A stretch of DNA of 64,000 nt from a virus: IMG/VR virus record IMGVR_UViG_3300011115_001056, positions 1-64,000 of that record; one strand, written 5' to 3'. The position numbers were made by a program, and so were the translations under genes. Each line of letters starts with the position of its first letter. Positions within the stretch are counted from its first letter, which is position 1. Below, piece by piece: positions 23,436 to 31,454 of the stretch. Below the pieces are notes generated by a model. It was not told the DNA's origin, did no database searches, and saw only the letters and a program-made list of their open reading frames with translations.

Positions 23436-23855
23436 ATGGATCCCTTAAACTTAATAATAAGTGCTTTAATTGAGAAAGGTGGAATCTGGGGAGTAATCGC
23501 CTCGGCTCTATTCTTTTGGAATATTCATAAGGAATCATCCCTATCAAAAAAAGAAAATAAAACACAAGACTCTATAAAGATAATTCAAGAGAGCACCGAG
23601 AAAAAAGAAAGGGAGCTAAAAGAAGCTTTTGAAAAAAAAGAAAAATATTTAAGAGAAAAAATAGAAGAGCTGGAGAAGATCATAAGCAACCAACAGGAAA
23701 CAGTCCATAGACTGTCTCGGGATATTTGTGATTTGGAAAGAGATAGAGTAGAGGATCTTAAGGAGTTGTTATCTGAGTACCATTCTACTGCTTCCGCTAC
23801 ACTTCAAGCTCTAGAAAAATTTGAATTTTTTATAACCAACAGCAAGCGGGTGTAG
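23436..23855 (+). CDS. Membrane-anchored coiled-coil protein, holin- or spanin-like
   Basis: A 139-residue protein. One hydrophobic segment near the N-terminus (residues about 11-28, KGGIWGVIASALFFWNIH) is followed by a long charged coiled coil (about 33-115, rich in E-K heptads). The short N-terminal tail, single membrane segment and cytoplasmic or periplasmic coil resemble BhlA/UviB-type holin-like proteins and inner-membrane spanin subunits. It precedes two small helical genes and a metallopeptidase, so a host-lysis role is possible. No endolysin was found nearby, so the call is tentative. Confidence 0.55.
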   Translation: MDPLNLIISALIEKGGIWGVIASALFFWNIHKESSLSKKENKTQDSIKIIQESTEKKERELKEAFEKKEKYLREKIEELEKIISNQQETVHRLSRDICDLERDRVEDLKELLSEYHSTASATLQALEKFEFFITNSKRV

Positions 23856-23858
23856 ATC

Positions 23859-24065
23859 GTGAGAAATTTAAATATTTTAGAAAATAAAGAAATTTTTGAG
23901 TTAAAAAAGAAATGTAAAGTAGTACAAGAGAAGATATCTAGAGTAGTTGAGAAGATCCCTGTTGGAAATACAAACATTATAGAGCTTAATTTAAAAAAAG
24001 ATAGTTTGCAAGATAACAAAGAGCGTACAAAAGAAAATGATCTCCCCGGAAACATGCACAATTGA
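23859..24065 (+). CDS. Small lysine-rich protein, function unknown
   Basis: A 68-residue protein beginning with GTG 3 nt after the upstream stop, and overlapping the next gene by 29 nt in another frame. It is mostly helical with many Lys and Glu. No good ribosome-binding site precedes it, so it may rely on coupling to the upstream gene, or may not be expressed. Confidence 0.38.
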   Translation: MRNLNILENKEIFELKKKCKVVQEKISRVVEKIPVGNTNIIELNLKKDSLQDNKERTKENDLPGNMHN

Positions 24066-24231
24066 ATATTTAGGGTTTGAGAAGCCCAAGAATCCTGATG
24101 AGCTAAAGATAGAGATTGCAGGCTTAGAGCACCTGATTGCAAAGGCTGGAGAGAAAATTGCCGCACTAAAACAGAGTTTAGTTTTGGCAGAGATTATAAT
24201 TGCTGAAGAGGCGAGAGGGGAGAAAAAATGA
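24037..24231 (+). CDS. Small helical protein, function unknown
   Basis: A 64-residue acidic protein whose C-terminal two-thirds are one amphipathic helix (LKIEIAGLEHLIAKAGEKI). Its end overlaps the ATG of the metallopeptidase by 4 nt (ATGA), which supports a real coupled gene. No function recognised. Confidence 0.5.
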   Translation: MISPETCTIEYLGFEKPKNPDELKIEIAGLEHLIAKAGEKIAALKQSLVLAEIIIAEEARGEKK

Positions 24232-24734
24232 TTGAAATTTTTGCAGCAAAAAAGAAAAAGTTAGAATCTAGAACAAAATTAGTTGCAAGGCTCAAGCAGT
24301 TTTTAAAGGCAGATGAGACTTTTCAAGATCTCTGCAAGGAATATGGTCAGAATACTGGTATTTTAGAGGGGATTCCTGTAGTATTTACTAGTGACTTGGA
24401 TGTTACGGCTAAAACTATAGACGCCAAGGTCTTTTTAAGCTCCTCTCTTCTTGATGAAAAGATGGAAATAATTGCAAGATATCTTCTTCATGAACTTACC
24501 CATTGTTTTCAGCATATGAAAAAAGAGGGCGAGAAAAAAGTTAAAAAAGAAAAAATTTATCTTAATCGTCCAGAAGAACTTGAGGCTTTTCAATATCAGA
24601 TAAAGTTTGATGCCGATAAAAGATCTGATAAAAAAGTTAATGAATATGTTAATGATTTGCTCTCTTATCATAAAATTCCAAAAGAAAAAAGATCAGGAAA
24701 GAAAGAAGAGCTAATGAAAAAGATGAAAGAATAG
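24228..24734 (+). CDS. Zinc metallopeptidase (HExxH)
   Basis: A 168-residue protein. YLLHELTHCFQHM (residues about 84-96) contains HExxH with both zinc histidines and the catalytic glutamate. About 20 residues later NRPEELEAFQYQI supplies a likely third zinc ligand (Glu of EAFQYQ), the gluzincin arrangement seen in small phage and bacterial peptidases. The C-terminus is Lys-rich. It follows a small gene by ATGA overlap and belongs to the cassette with the membrane/coiled-coil protein. The substrate is unknown: virion maturation, host protein cleavage and lysis are all possible. Confidence 0.75.
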   Translation: MIEIFAAKKKKLESRTKLVARLKQFLKADETFQDLCKEYGQNTGILEGIPVVFTSDLDVTAKTIDAKVFLSSSLLDEKMEIIARYLLHELTHCFQHMKKEGEKKVKKEKIYLNRPEELEAFQYQIKFDADKRSDKKVNEYVNDLLSYHKIPKEKRSGKKEELMKKMKE

Positions 24735-24744
24735 CTATTAATAT
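24735..24744 (+). promoter_or_regulatory. TATTAATA element upstream of the adaptor-like gene
   Basis: CTATTAATAT, one base after the metallopeptidase stop and 24 nt before the ATG at 24769. It shares the preceding AG with the site at 61554. Candidate late promoter, weak. Confidence 0.33.
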
Positions 24745-24768
24745 TCTTGCTCTACTTTGGGAGTTGGA

Positions 24769-26760
24769 ATGATTACAATTACTGGAGTCGAGCCAGCCGC
24801 AGGATCGAAAAGAAATAGTAAAACATCCTTGATTGAGTTTACGCTCAAAGACGAGGATGTCTCTGGAATAAATTCATCAACCCTAATTGTGGAGATTTCC
24901 GGGGTTAGAGCCCTTGAAGGTTCTACCTTTGTTCCGGGATTTAATGGACCATATTCTGAGATAAATATTGACGTTGATACTTTAGGCGTTATTATAAATT
25001 CTGAGGCAGAGTTTATAGAAGATTCTATTTCAGAAATAAAAATTCAAGTTCAAGATTATAATGACAAATATTATAACTTTAATTATTCTTTTAAGATAGT
25101 TAGTCATAAGCCTTTTATTTTTCTGTCAACTCCCCAAGATGGTGATAATCTTGTGACTCCTCAAAAGTTATATTTTGATGTGCGAGATGATATTGACAAT
25201 ATTAACGCTGCAAGCCTGAATATATCTTTAAATAAAGCTCCAGTGTATTCCTCAGGATCTTTTGTAGCTCCATTTAATGGAGTTCAGAGTGCAATATTAT
25301 CTAGCACTGGAAGGTTGGAAATAACAATAGATAGAGATGAATTTATCAGAGACGGAAATTATGTTCTTAAGTTGGAAGTGGAAGACCTCGCCGGAAATAA
25401 ATTAAATCAGAATATAAGATTTTCTGTTAAATATACCAGTGTTGTTCTTCCTCCGGTCTTTCCTCAGGGTGGATTTCTTGGATTTTACCAAGGAATGACA
25501 AAAGTAGTTGATGTGGGAAATGGCACAGACATTGATCTAGAATGGTCAACTCCAATTTCCAGATATTATAATAGTGATGTTAACGTCCTAATTTATTATT
25601 CTACAGATCGACTCAGTATCTTTGATTCTTCTCCAGCATATTTTGTAGAGCAGGGGTTAACCTCTGCCACCATAAGTGGATTAAAAGTAGGTACGGGTTA
25701 TTATTTTGCCGCAAGAGTCATGGAGTCATACCGCAGCACAATAAATACCTCTGGAATGAATGAAGATTATCCAGGCTTATTCTCAGTACCCCCTAAGACA
25801 TTCCTAGCCTCAATTCTAGAGGCAGATGGATCTGTTGTGGAGGTAGAGGATACCTCAGGATATCCAGAAGAAGGATTTCTTCTAATAGGAACAGAAGTTG
25901 TAAAGTATAACTCTGTTGATAGAATAAATAATAAATTCCTGATCCCATCAGGAGGAAGAGGCCTAAATGACACCACCGCAGTCTATCACGACGTAGGTGA
26001 GGACTCTGAACTATTTCTTCTATGTCAGGATAATAATAATGTAATTATTTACGGAACAACAACTTATCAAGATCCTGTGTCAACAGGAAGGCAGGATAAC
26101 TCCGTAGGAATAATTGTTCCAGATTTTTCAGATTTTGAAAAGATGGAGCATGATGGTCTTGATCATTGTGGGTACCATAAGGCTCTACCGTGGGAAGCTC
26201 TAAACGGAAAAAATGACTGTGGAACATATCTAGGTGGTGTTTATAATGGATTTAGAGGAGTAGATATCTTCCAAAGGGCTATGGATAGAGAAGAAGAGTT
26301 AATGGAGAACGTAGGTGAAAAATGTGTTCTTTTTAGAAGAAAATGGTCAGGAGAAACTTGCAGCTGTGTCACTCTAAGAAGACAACATCCAAAAATCAGA
26401 AGTTGTAAGTTCTGTTACGGAACAGGGTTTGTTAGCGGATATGACCAAATATTAAATACTAGAAGAGCCGATAAGAGAGTTATGATTAGGTTCTATGAGG
26501 CTACTGAAGATTTAAAGTTGGGAGATCACACTCACCTTATGCAGGATTTTCAACCTACAGCATTGGCCTTATTTAAGCCAACGGTAAAAGATAGAGACCT
26601 TATTGTAAGGTTTGACTTTACTGGAGATATAGAATATATCTATGAAGTTCTAAATGTAAATAGAGAAAGATTTGTCTTTAATAAGTACGGAAGACAAAAA
26701 CTATCTATTATTAGATTAGATAAGACTGATATTCTTTATCAGATTCCTTTTGAATTATAA
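24769..26760 (+). CDS. Multi-domain virion protein with Ig-like domains and a Cys4 C-terminal module
   Basis: A 663-residue protein. ATG 24769 is chosen over TTG 24757 because GGGAG sits at 24759-24763. Residues about 1-110 and 115-225 are Ig-like or cadherin-like beta domains (ISGVRALEGSTFVPGFNG and ISLNKAPVYSSGSFVAPFNG are repeated landmarks). Residues about 240-340 resemble a fibronectin type III domain (ATISGLKVGTGYYFAARV). The C-terminal ~200 residues hold CSCVTLRRQ...CKFCYGTGF, a DnaJ-like Cys4 zinc module, followed by a beta domain. I have seen this C-terminal module in large-phage virion proteins. A neck, tail-adaptor or baseplate-linked role is likely from context only. Confidence 0.62.
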   Translation: MITITGVEPAAGSKRNSKTSLIEFTLKDEDVSGINSSTLIVEISGVRALEGSTFVPGFNGPYSEINIDVDTLGVIINSEAEFIEDSISEIKIQVQDYNDKYYNFNYSFKIVSHKPFIFLSTPQDGDNLVTPQKLYFDVRDDIDNINAASLNISLNKAPVYSSGSFVAPFNGVQSAILSSTGRLEITIDRDEFIRDGNYVLKLEVEDLAGNKLNQNIRFSVKYTSVVLPPVFPQGGFLGFYQGMTKVVDVGNGTDIDLEWSTPISRYYNSDVNVLIYYSTDRLSIFDSSPAYFVEQGLTSATISGLKVGTGYYFAARVMESYRSTINTSGMNEDYPGLFSVPPKTFLASILEADGSVVEVEDTSGYPEEGFLLIGTEVVKYNSVDRINNKFLIPSGGRGLNDTTAVYHDVGEDSELFLLCQDNNNVIIYGTTTYQDPVSTGRQDNSVGIIVPDFSDFEKMEHDGLDHCGYHKALPWEALNGKNDCGTYLGGVYNGFRGVDIFQRAMDREEELMENVGEKCVLFRRKWSGETCSCVTLRRQHPKIRSCKFCYGTGFVSGYDQILNTRRADKRVMIRFYEATEDLKLGDHTHLMQDFQPTALALFKPTVKDRDLIVRFDFTGDIEYIYEVLNVNRERFVFNKYGRQKLSIIRLDKTDILYQIPFEL

Positions 26761-26772
26761 ATTGGAGATTTT

Positions 26773-26928
26773 ATGTCTAAGAAAATTATAAAAATAATGA
26801 AGTTGTTCAAACTTGCAAATGAAGAGATAAAATCTGAAGGAATTATTATCAATAGAGATTCTTTTCTTGCTGCGTTAAAAGGCCTCAGCTCAGAAAGACC
26901 AGTTAAAGTCGAACAAGTGATAGTTTAG
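26773..26928 (+). CDS. Small protein (51 residues), function unknown
   Basis: The ORF reads MSKKIIKIMKLFKLANEEIK at the start and ends KVEQVIV before TAG. GGAG at 26764-26767 is well placed before the ATG. It begins 12 nt after the adaptor-like gene and ends 8 nt before the next small gene. It is basic and helical. Good spacing and ribosome-binding site support expression; the function is unknown. Confidence 0.55.
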   Translation: MSKKIIKIMKLFKLANEEIKSEGIIINRDSFLAALKGLSSERPVKVEQVIV

Positions 26929-26936
26929 GTATAGTT

Positions 26937-27137
26937 ATGTCAAAATATATTTCATTAATAATATTTGCCTTATTTAACTATGCTTTTTTCCAATGTTTTT
27001 TTGAAAAAAAAGATTCTATGGAGAGCAGCAGTACAATCTCTCAAGAAACTTTTAATCAAAATTCAGATGAGAAAAACTTAATAATATTTCAAAATAATAT
27101 TTTTGAAAATAAAGAAAAAATAATATATCTATATTAG
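26937..27137 (+). CDS. Small protein with an N-terminal membrane segment
   Basis: A 66-residue protein with a single hydrophobic stretch (SLIIFALFNYAFFQCFF, residues about 6-22), then a polar Ser/Asn/Glu-rich tail. The segment could be an anchor or an uncleaved signal; the Cys at its end is not in a clear lipobox. It ends 10 nt before the first tailspike-like gene. Possible host-membrane effector or superinfection factor, but only the topology is supported. Confidence 0.45.
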   Translation: MSKYISLIIFALFNYAFFQCFFEKKDSMESSSTISQETFNQNSDEKNLIIFQNNIFENKEKIIYLY

Positions 27138-27147
27138 AATATAAAGC

Positions 27148-30100
27148 ATGTCAAAAACAAAATATCCAAACCAGATTGATACACCATCAGAACTTCCGAT
27201 AGTTAGAGATAATATATTTGAAATAGGCTCTGATGCTATCAACTCCTTACGCTCAGCGATTATCCAGATTGAAAAAACACTGGGAATAAATCCACAGGGA
27301 GCGATAGGGATGACGGTTGGTGACAGAATCTCCCAATCGCTTGATTACTCGGGAAATATAAGAAAAGAGGCCTTGGATATTGCCGGAATTATAAGCGGAC
27401 CAGTTTATGATGACCAAGTTTCCGAAGTGGCCGCAATAAAAGAGACAAAATTAAAATTAGATTTTCCAACAAAAATTCTTCAATCGGAAATATCCTATGT
27501 CTCCTCTTTAATTGATGAAATTCAAAAACAGATTGAGGAAATTTCTTCTAAACTTTCTGCACATTTAAGTACTGATGCTATAAACAGACATTCAGCAAAA
27601 GCAATATCAACCACTACAATTGCAAATACTACTTCTTCATCTGGAGTAAGGGAATTTTCAGCATCAAACGTTCAGAGTGTGCTGGAAGGAATTTTTTCAT
27701 CACATATAAATTATGATGGAATTGATATTTCATCTACAAATAATTCACATTCTGCCTCACAGATTTATTTTGATAATACACTGACTGCAGATATTTTAAG
27801 TAATGATGTTCAGGGGGCAATAGAAGAAGCTTCCGCCTTCTTAACAAAAGGAATTGAAAAACATCAAGATTTATTTCATTCTAATGGATTTTCAAAGACT
27901 GCATATATTTCTGATAAGGAAAATTCTTCTTATGGAGTTTTGTTATCAGAAAATTCCACAGTATCTATTTTACAAAATTTAGGAGAAAAGCCTTATTTTG
28001 AAATAACATTAGACTCCATGATCTCTGTCCCTACGGAGGGAGTCGGTATCGGAGACATTATAGAACTAACTGTTAATGGAGTTTCAAAAGAATATCAAAT
28101 ATATAAAGTTCAAAATGATATTGATTCTGGAGATATCACGGGATTTTGGCTTTTTGGAATATTTTTTACTACAGAATTTTCTATTGATGCCAAGATATTC
28201 TTAAGAAGACACAGATCTTATAATTCAATAGGTCTTCTTGCATCAAATAGAGAAAATTATGGTTTAAGTTCCTCTAGTATCATTCAAATTATAAATCCAG
28301 ATGCTCCTTTCGTATCTTCCTTTGAAGCAAATCCAGCAGAAATTACATCTAGCAATAGATATTTTAATATAAAAATCAATGGAACATCCTATTCTTTTGA
28401 TGCATATAGTCTAGCGGCATCTACTCAATCTATTGATTCCGTAATAAAAGCAATAAATGAAACTGTAGATCAGCTTGGATTGCCAATATTAGCCTACAGG
28501 ATAAATATAGAAAGCGGCGGATCAGAAATAGTAATTGCTCACAACATATCATCACTTGATGATTCCTTATCTAGCCTAGAAATAGTAAGAGTTGACGGAG
28601 CAATTGATTCTCTAGGTCTTTCATCTTTTGAGTCAAAAGTAATTTATGGGCAACCAGGATCATCATATTATATAGATGGAAAGCAGTATACCGGACTTCT
28701 TAAGAAATTAGATCTTACTGGGTTTAATATAGATGCTAGTAGAATAATAAGCTCTGGTGCCTTAGGTATAGACTTTACATCATACAACATAAAGAAGGGA
28801 GACGTAGTCAATATTATTGACTTAGATGTAAAATCATACGAAGTAGTCTCAATATCTACATCTTCCATAACGCTTTCGTCTAGACAGCTCCCATCAGGAT
28901 TTTCTTACTCCTCCGCTGGCACTGCAAGACTCGTCATCTACGAATCAACTATTAGCGCTGATTCTTTAGAGTTCTTAAGTGTAGGCATAGTTGATGGTAG
29001 CGTGGGAGTTGGAGCTTCCTTACTTGAAGTGTCCTTAGATTCAAACAGAGGTTTGAATTTAAACTTAATTTTAGAGCAAGAATCTGAATTACTTGTTGAT
29101 AAATCTATATATTCTGTAATTAATTTTTACAATCCGGAAAATCTAGAATCCGTTCAAATAAACTTTGAGAATACAATTGATAGTTGTGTTGAAGTATGGC
29201 TAGACGATAATCAGAGTAGAAAAAAAATAGTTGGTGATTTTAATTATTTAAATTTAAAATCAAATATAAAAAACTTTAATTGTGATATTTATATTCAAAA
29301 TAAATCCGAACTATATAATTATGCGGTAGGAATTGGAGGATCTTTTTCAAGAAAGATTTATCTGTCAAAATCAATCAATAAGGAAAATAATCTCCTAATT
29401 GCTGCCGTACATTATTCAAATTTTATAGGAAAATTTGATGGTGGAATAAATGGCGCATTATTTGTCTCAAAACTTAATATTGGAAATCTTGGTAAAAAAG
29501 ATTTATCAACAGAATTTAAATCAATTTTATTGGAAACTCCAATAAAAGAGCTAAGAAGCTCAGGGTTTATCTTTGGGTTAGAAACAACAGAAGTAGCGGG
29601 ACTTGATGGATATGCCAGCGGAATATATTTAGTATCCATCTCAGATGGCGTCTGCTATGTTGATGGAAAAAGATTTGAAATATTAGGAGGAACAGCAATC
29701 TATTCCGGAATAGATGCATCCACTTATGACAAACTATATGTTGGAATTAATTCTTATGGCAAAATAGTTTTTGCTCCACCAGATCCAAACTGTTTATATC
29801 CATGGGAGGAAGAGAGCACTCTTCTTGTTGCAACAATAGAAAATGATGGAGCTAATTTAAATATAGTTGATCAAAGATTATTTATAGATAATCTAGATTT
29901 GAAATTACTAAACTCTATTTCAGTTAGTCCACAACCCGGAATGGGACATTTTTCTGATTTCAGCAAAGCTTTAAAATATGCAAAAAGATTTTCTCAAATT
30001 TATTCAAAAGCTGGAATTCCAGAGATTTATTTAAAATCAGGAACTCACAACATAAACCTTGAAGATACAACATCTTTGACTTTATCAGATTGGTTTTTAG

Positions 30101-31431
30101 ATTTAAACATATCTGGCTCAATATCAAGAAAAAATTATTATAATAACTTAATAAAAAATGGAATCTTTATAGATTTTCCAGCCTCAATTAGAGGAGAAGG
30201 TTCTTCATCTGTAGTTGAGATAGTTTATAAATTAACAGCATCAGATCAAACTGTAAATTTATCTTCTGGAATATTTGTTGCAGGCCAGGGATTTAATACA
30301 GGAAATACTTCTGCAACAGTTTCCCATACAAGAGTTTCTTCTGGAAAAGTATCACTAAATAATTTTTATATTCAAGATGGTTGGATATCATTATCCGATA
30401 TTAATTTTTTTGAAAATATAAAGTTTGAAATAAACAATATTATTTTTAATAATTTAACAGTATCTACCGCAAATAAAGAGGTATTTTATTTTGGAACAAA
30501 TTCATACTCTGGAATTGTATTATCAGAAATTGATAATATCACAAATATAAAAGGAAATGTAACAGTTACAAATTGTTCATTTATTACTGGTGGAAACGTA
30601 AAAATTTATCCAGATACTACTCCATCAAGGTATTATTATATTTCTATAATAAATTGTTTTACAAGTTCAAGCAGCGGGATATCTACTCCCTCACTAATTG
30701 ATGCTTCAAGATTTCCAAGTAGTAATAAAGTATATTCATTATCAAATATAACCTCACTAACAACACCTAATGATAGAATATCATCAAACCTAACAATAGG
30801 AAATAATCTTTCAGTTCGCGGTATTGCAGTCTTTACAGGTAGCTTGTTAGCTACATCAATATCTGCAGGTAGCATAGTATCCTCTGGAACTATAACTGCA
30901 CCTTCATTTACTCTATCATCATCTACCAAGGCTCTCAGGGTAATTCCAATTTCTGATTTTTATCCAGTATTACAGCTTACTGCAAGTGGAACATATACAT
31001 ACTATGGAGTTACATTTGGGTCTGGACCAGGAGCAGGGCTTAATCCACCTGGCGTATTACAGTTTGGAACATCTGGAACATATATATGGATCAATATTGA
31101 TCCATATTTAATAAACAATGCTTCAAATATTACATTTGGAATGGTATGTTCCAATTCATCTGGCTCATCAATTATAAAGGCTGGATTATATGGCATTTCT
31201 TCTACTGGATCAGGAACATCAATAACTCTCATTGGAGAATCTACAGAAACTGTATCTGGCACATTACGAGAAGAGGTTGTATTTTCCACTATTTCAACAA
31301 CAATTACAAAAAATAATATGTATTATTTAAAAATAAACAAAGATACTGGCACATCAACAACATATATTTACAGAATTTCAATAGCTGAGTCATATAATAA
31401 TAATATTGAAACTGCCTTAAGTGTATTTTAG
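27148..31431 (+). CDS. Tailspike-like beta-helix protein, copy 1
   Basis: A 1427-residue protein. The N-terminal ~150 residues (KYPNQIDTPSELPIVRDN, IQIEKTLGINPQG, KILQSEISYVSSLIDEIQ) are nearly the same in the next gene and probably form the virion anchor with a short coiled coil. A long beta-rich middle contains FNIKINGTSYSFDAYS and LRSSGFIFGLETTEV. From about residue 930, GHFSDFSKALKYAKRF, then IYLKSGTHNI, marks the start of a pectin-lyase-type right-handed beta helix, the fold of tailspikes. The last ~220 residues (from about 1205) are a separate Ser/Gly/Thr-rich tip absent from copy 2. Likely role is host-surface binding or glycan cleavage; catalytic residues cannot be assigned. Confidence 0.68.
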   Translation: MSKTKYPNQIDTPSELPIVRDNIFEIGSDAINSLRSAIIQIEKTLGINPQGAIGMTVGDRISQSLDYSGNIRKEALDIAGIISGPVYDDQVSEVAAIKETKLKLDFPTKILQSEISYVSSLIDEIQKQIEEISSKLSAHLSTDAINRHSAKAISTTTIANTTSSSGVREFSASNVQSVLEGIFSSHINYDGIDISSTNNSHSASQIYFDNTLTADILSNDVQGAIEEASAFLTKGIEKHQDLFHSNGFSKTAYISDKENSSYGVLLSENSTVSILQNLGEKPYFEITLDSMISVPTEGVGIGDIIELTVNGVSKEYQIYKVQNDIDSGDITGFWLFGIFFTTEFSIDAKIFLRRHRSYNSIGLLASNRENYGLSSSSIIQIINPDAPFVSSFEANPAEITSSNRYFNIKINGTSYSFDAYSLAASTQSIDSVIKAINETVDQLGLPILAYRINIESGGSEIVIAHNISSLDDSLSSLEIVRVDGAIDSLGLSSFESKVIYGQPGSSYYIDGKQYTGLLKKLDLTGFNIDASRIISSGALGIDFTSYNIKKGDVVNIIDLDVKSYEVVSISTSSITLSSRQLPSGFSYSSAGTARLVIYESTISADSLEFLSVGIVDGSVGVGASLLEVSLDSNRGLNLNLILEQESELLVDKSIYSVINFYNPENLESVQINFENTIDSCVEVWLDDNQSRKKIVGDFNYLNLKSNIKNFNCDIYIQNKSELYNYAVGIGGSFSRKIYLSKSINKENNLLIAAVHYSNFIGKFDGGINGALFVSKLNIGNLGKKDLSTEFKSILLETPIKELRSSGFIFGLETTEVAGLDGYASGIYLVSISDGVCYVDGKRFEILGGTAIYSGIDASTYDKLYVGINSYGKIVFAPPDPNCLYPWEEESTLLVATIENDGANLNIVDQRLFIDNLDLKLLNSISVSPQPGMGHFSDFSKALKYAKRFSQIYSKAGIPEIYLKSGTHNINLEDTTSLTLSDWFLDLNISGSISRKNYYNNLIKNGIFIDFPASIRGEGSSSVVEIVYKLTASDQTVNLSSGIFVAGQGFNTGNTSATVSHTRVSSGKVSLNNFYIQDGWISLSDINFFENIKFEINNIIFNNLTVSTANKEVFYFGTNSYSGIVLSEIDNITNIKGNVTVTNCSFITGGNVKIYPDTTPSRYYYISIINCFTSSSSGISTPSLIDASRFPSSNKVYSLSNITSLTTPNDRISSNLTIGNNLSVRGIAVFTGSLLATSISAGSIVSSGTITAPSFTLSSSTKALRVIPISDFYPVLQLTASGTYTYYGVTFGSGPGAGLNPPGVLQFGTSGTYIWINIDPYLINNASNITFGMVCSNSSGSSIIKAGLYGISSTGSGTSITLIGESTETVSGTLREEVVFSTISTTITKNNMYYLKINKDTGTSTTYIYRISIAESYNNNIETALSVF

Positions 31432-31441
31432 TTATTAATAT
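31432..31441 (+). promoter_or_regulatory. TATTAATA element before tailspike-like copy 2
   Basis: TTATTAATAT starts 1 nt after the stop of copy 1 and lies 7 nt from the first and 13 nt from the second possible ATG of copy 2. Candidate late promoter, weak. Confidence 0.3.
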
Positions 31442-31454
31442 TAAAAGAATGTTT

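Noticed and set aside
23804-24166. 120-codon minus-strand ORF in the small-gene cluster
   Set aside because: It is antisense to several short coupled + strand genes, with no ribosome-binding site and no recognisable protein features.
24757-24768. TTG start for the adaptor-like gene
   Set aside because: The TTG lies within the GGGAG site that serves ATG 24769.
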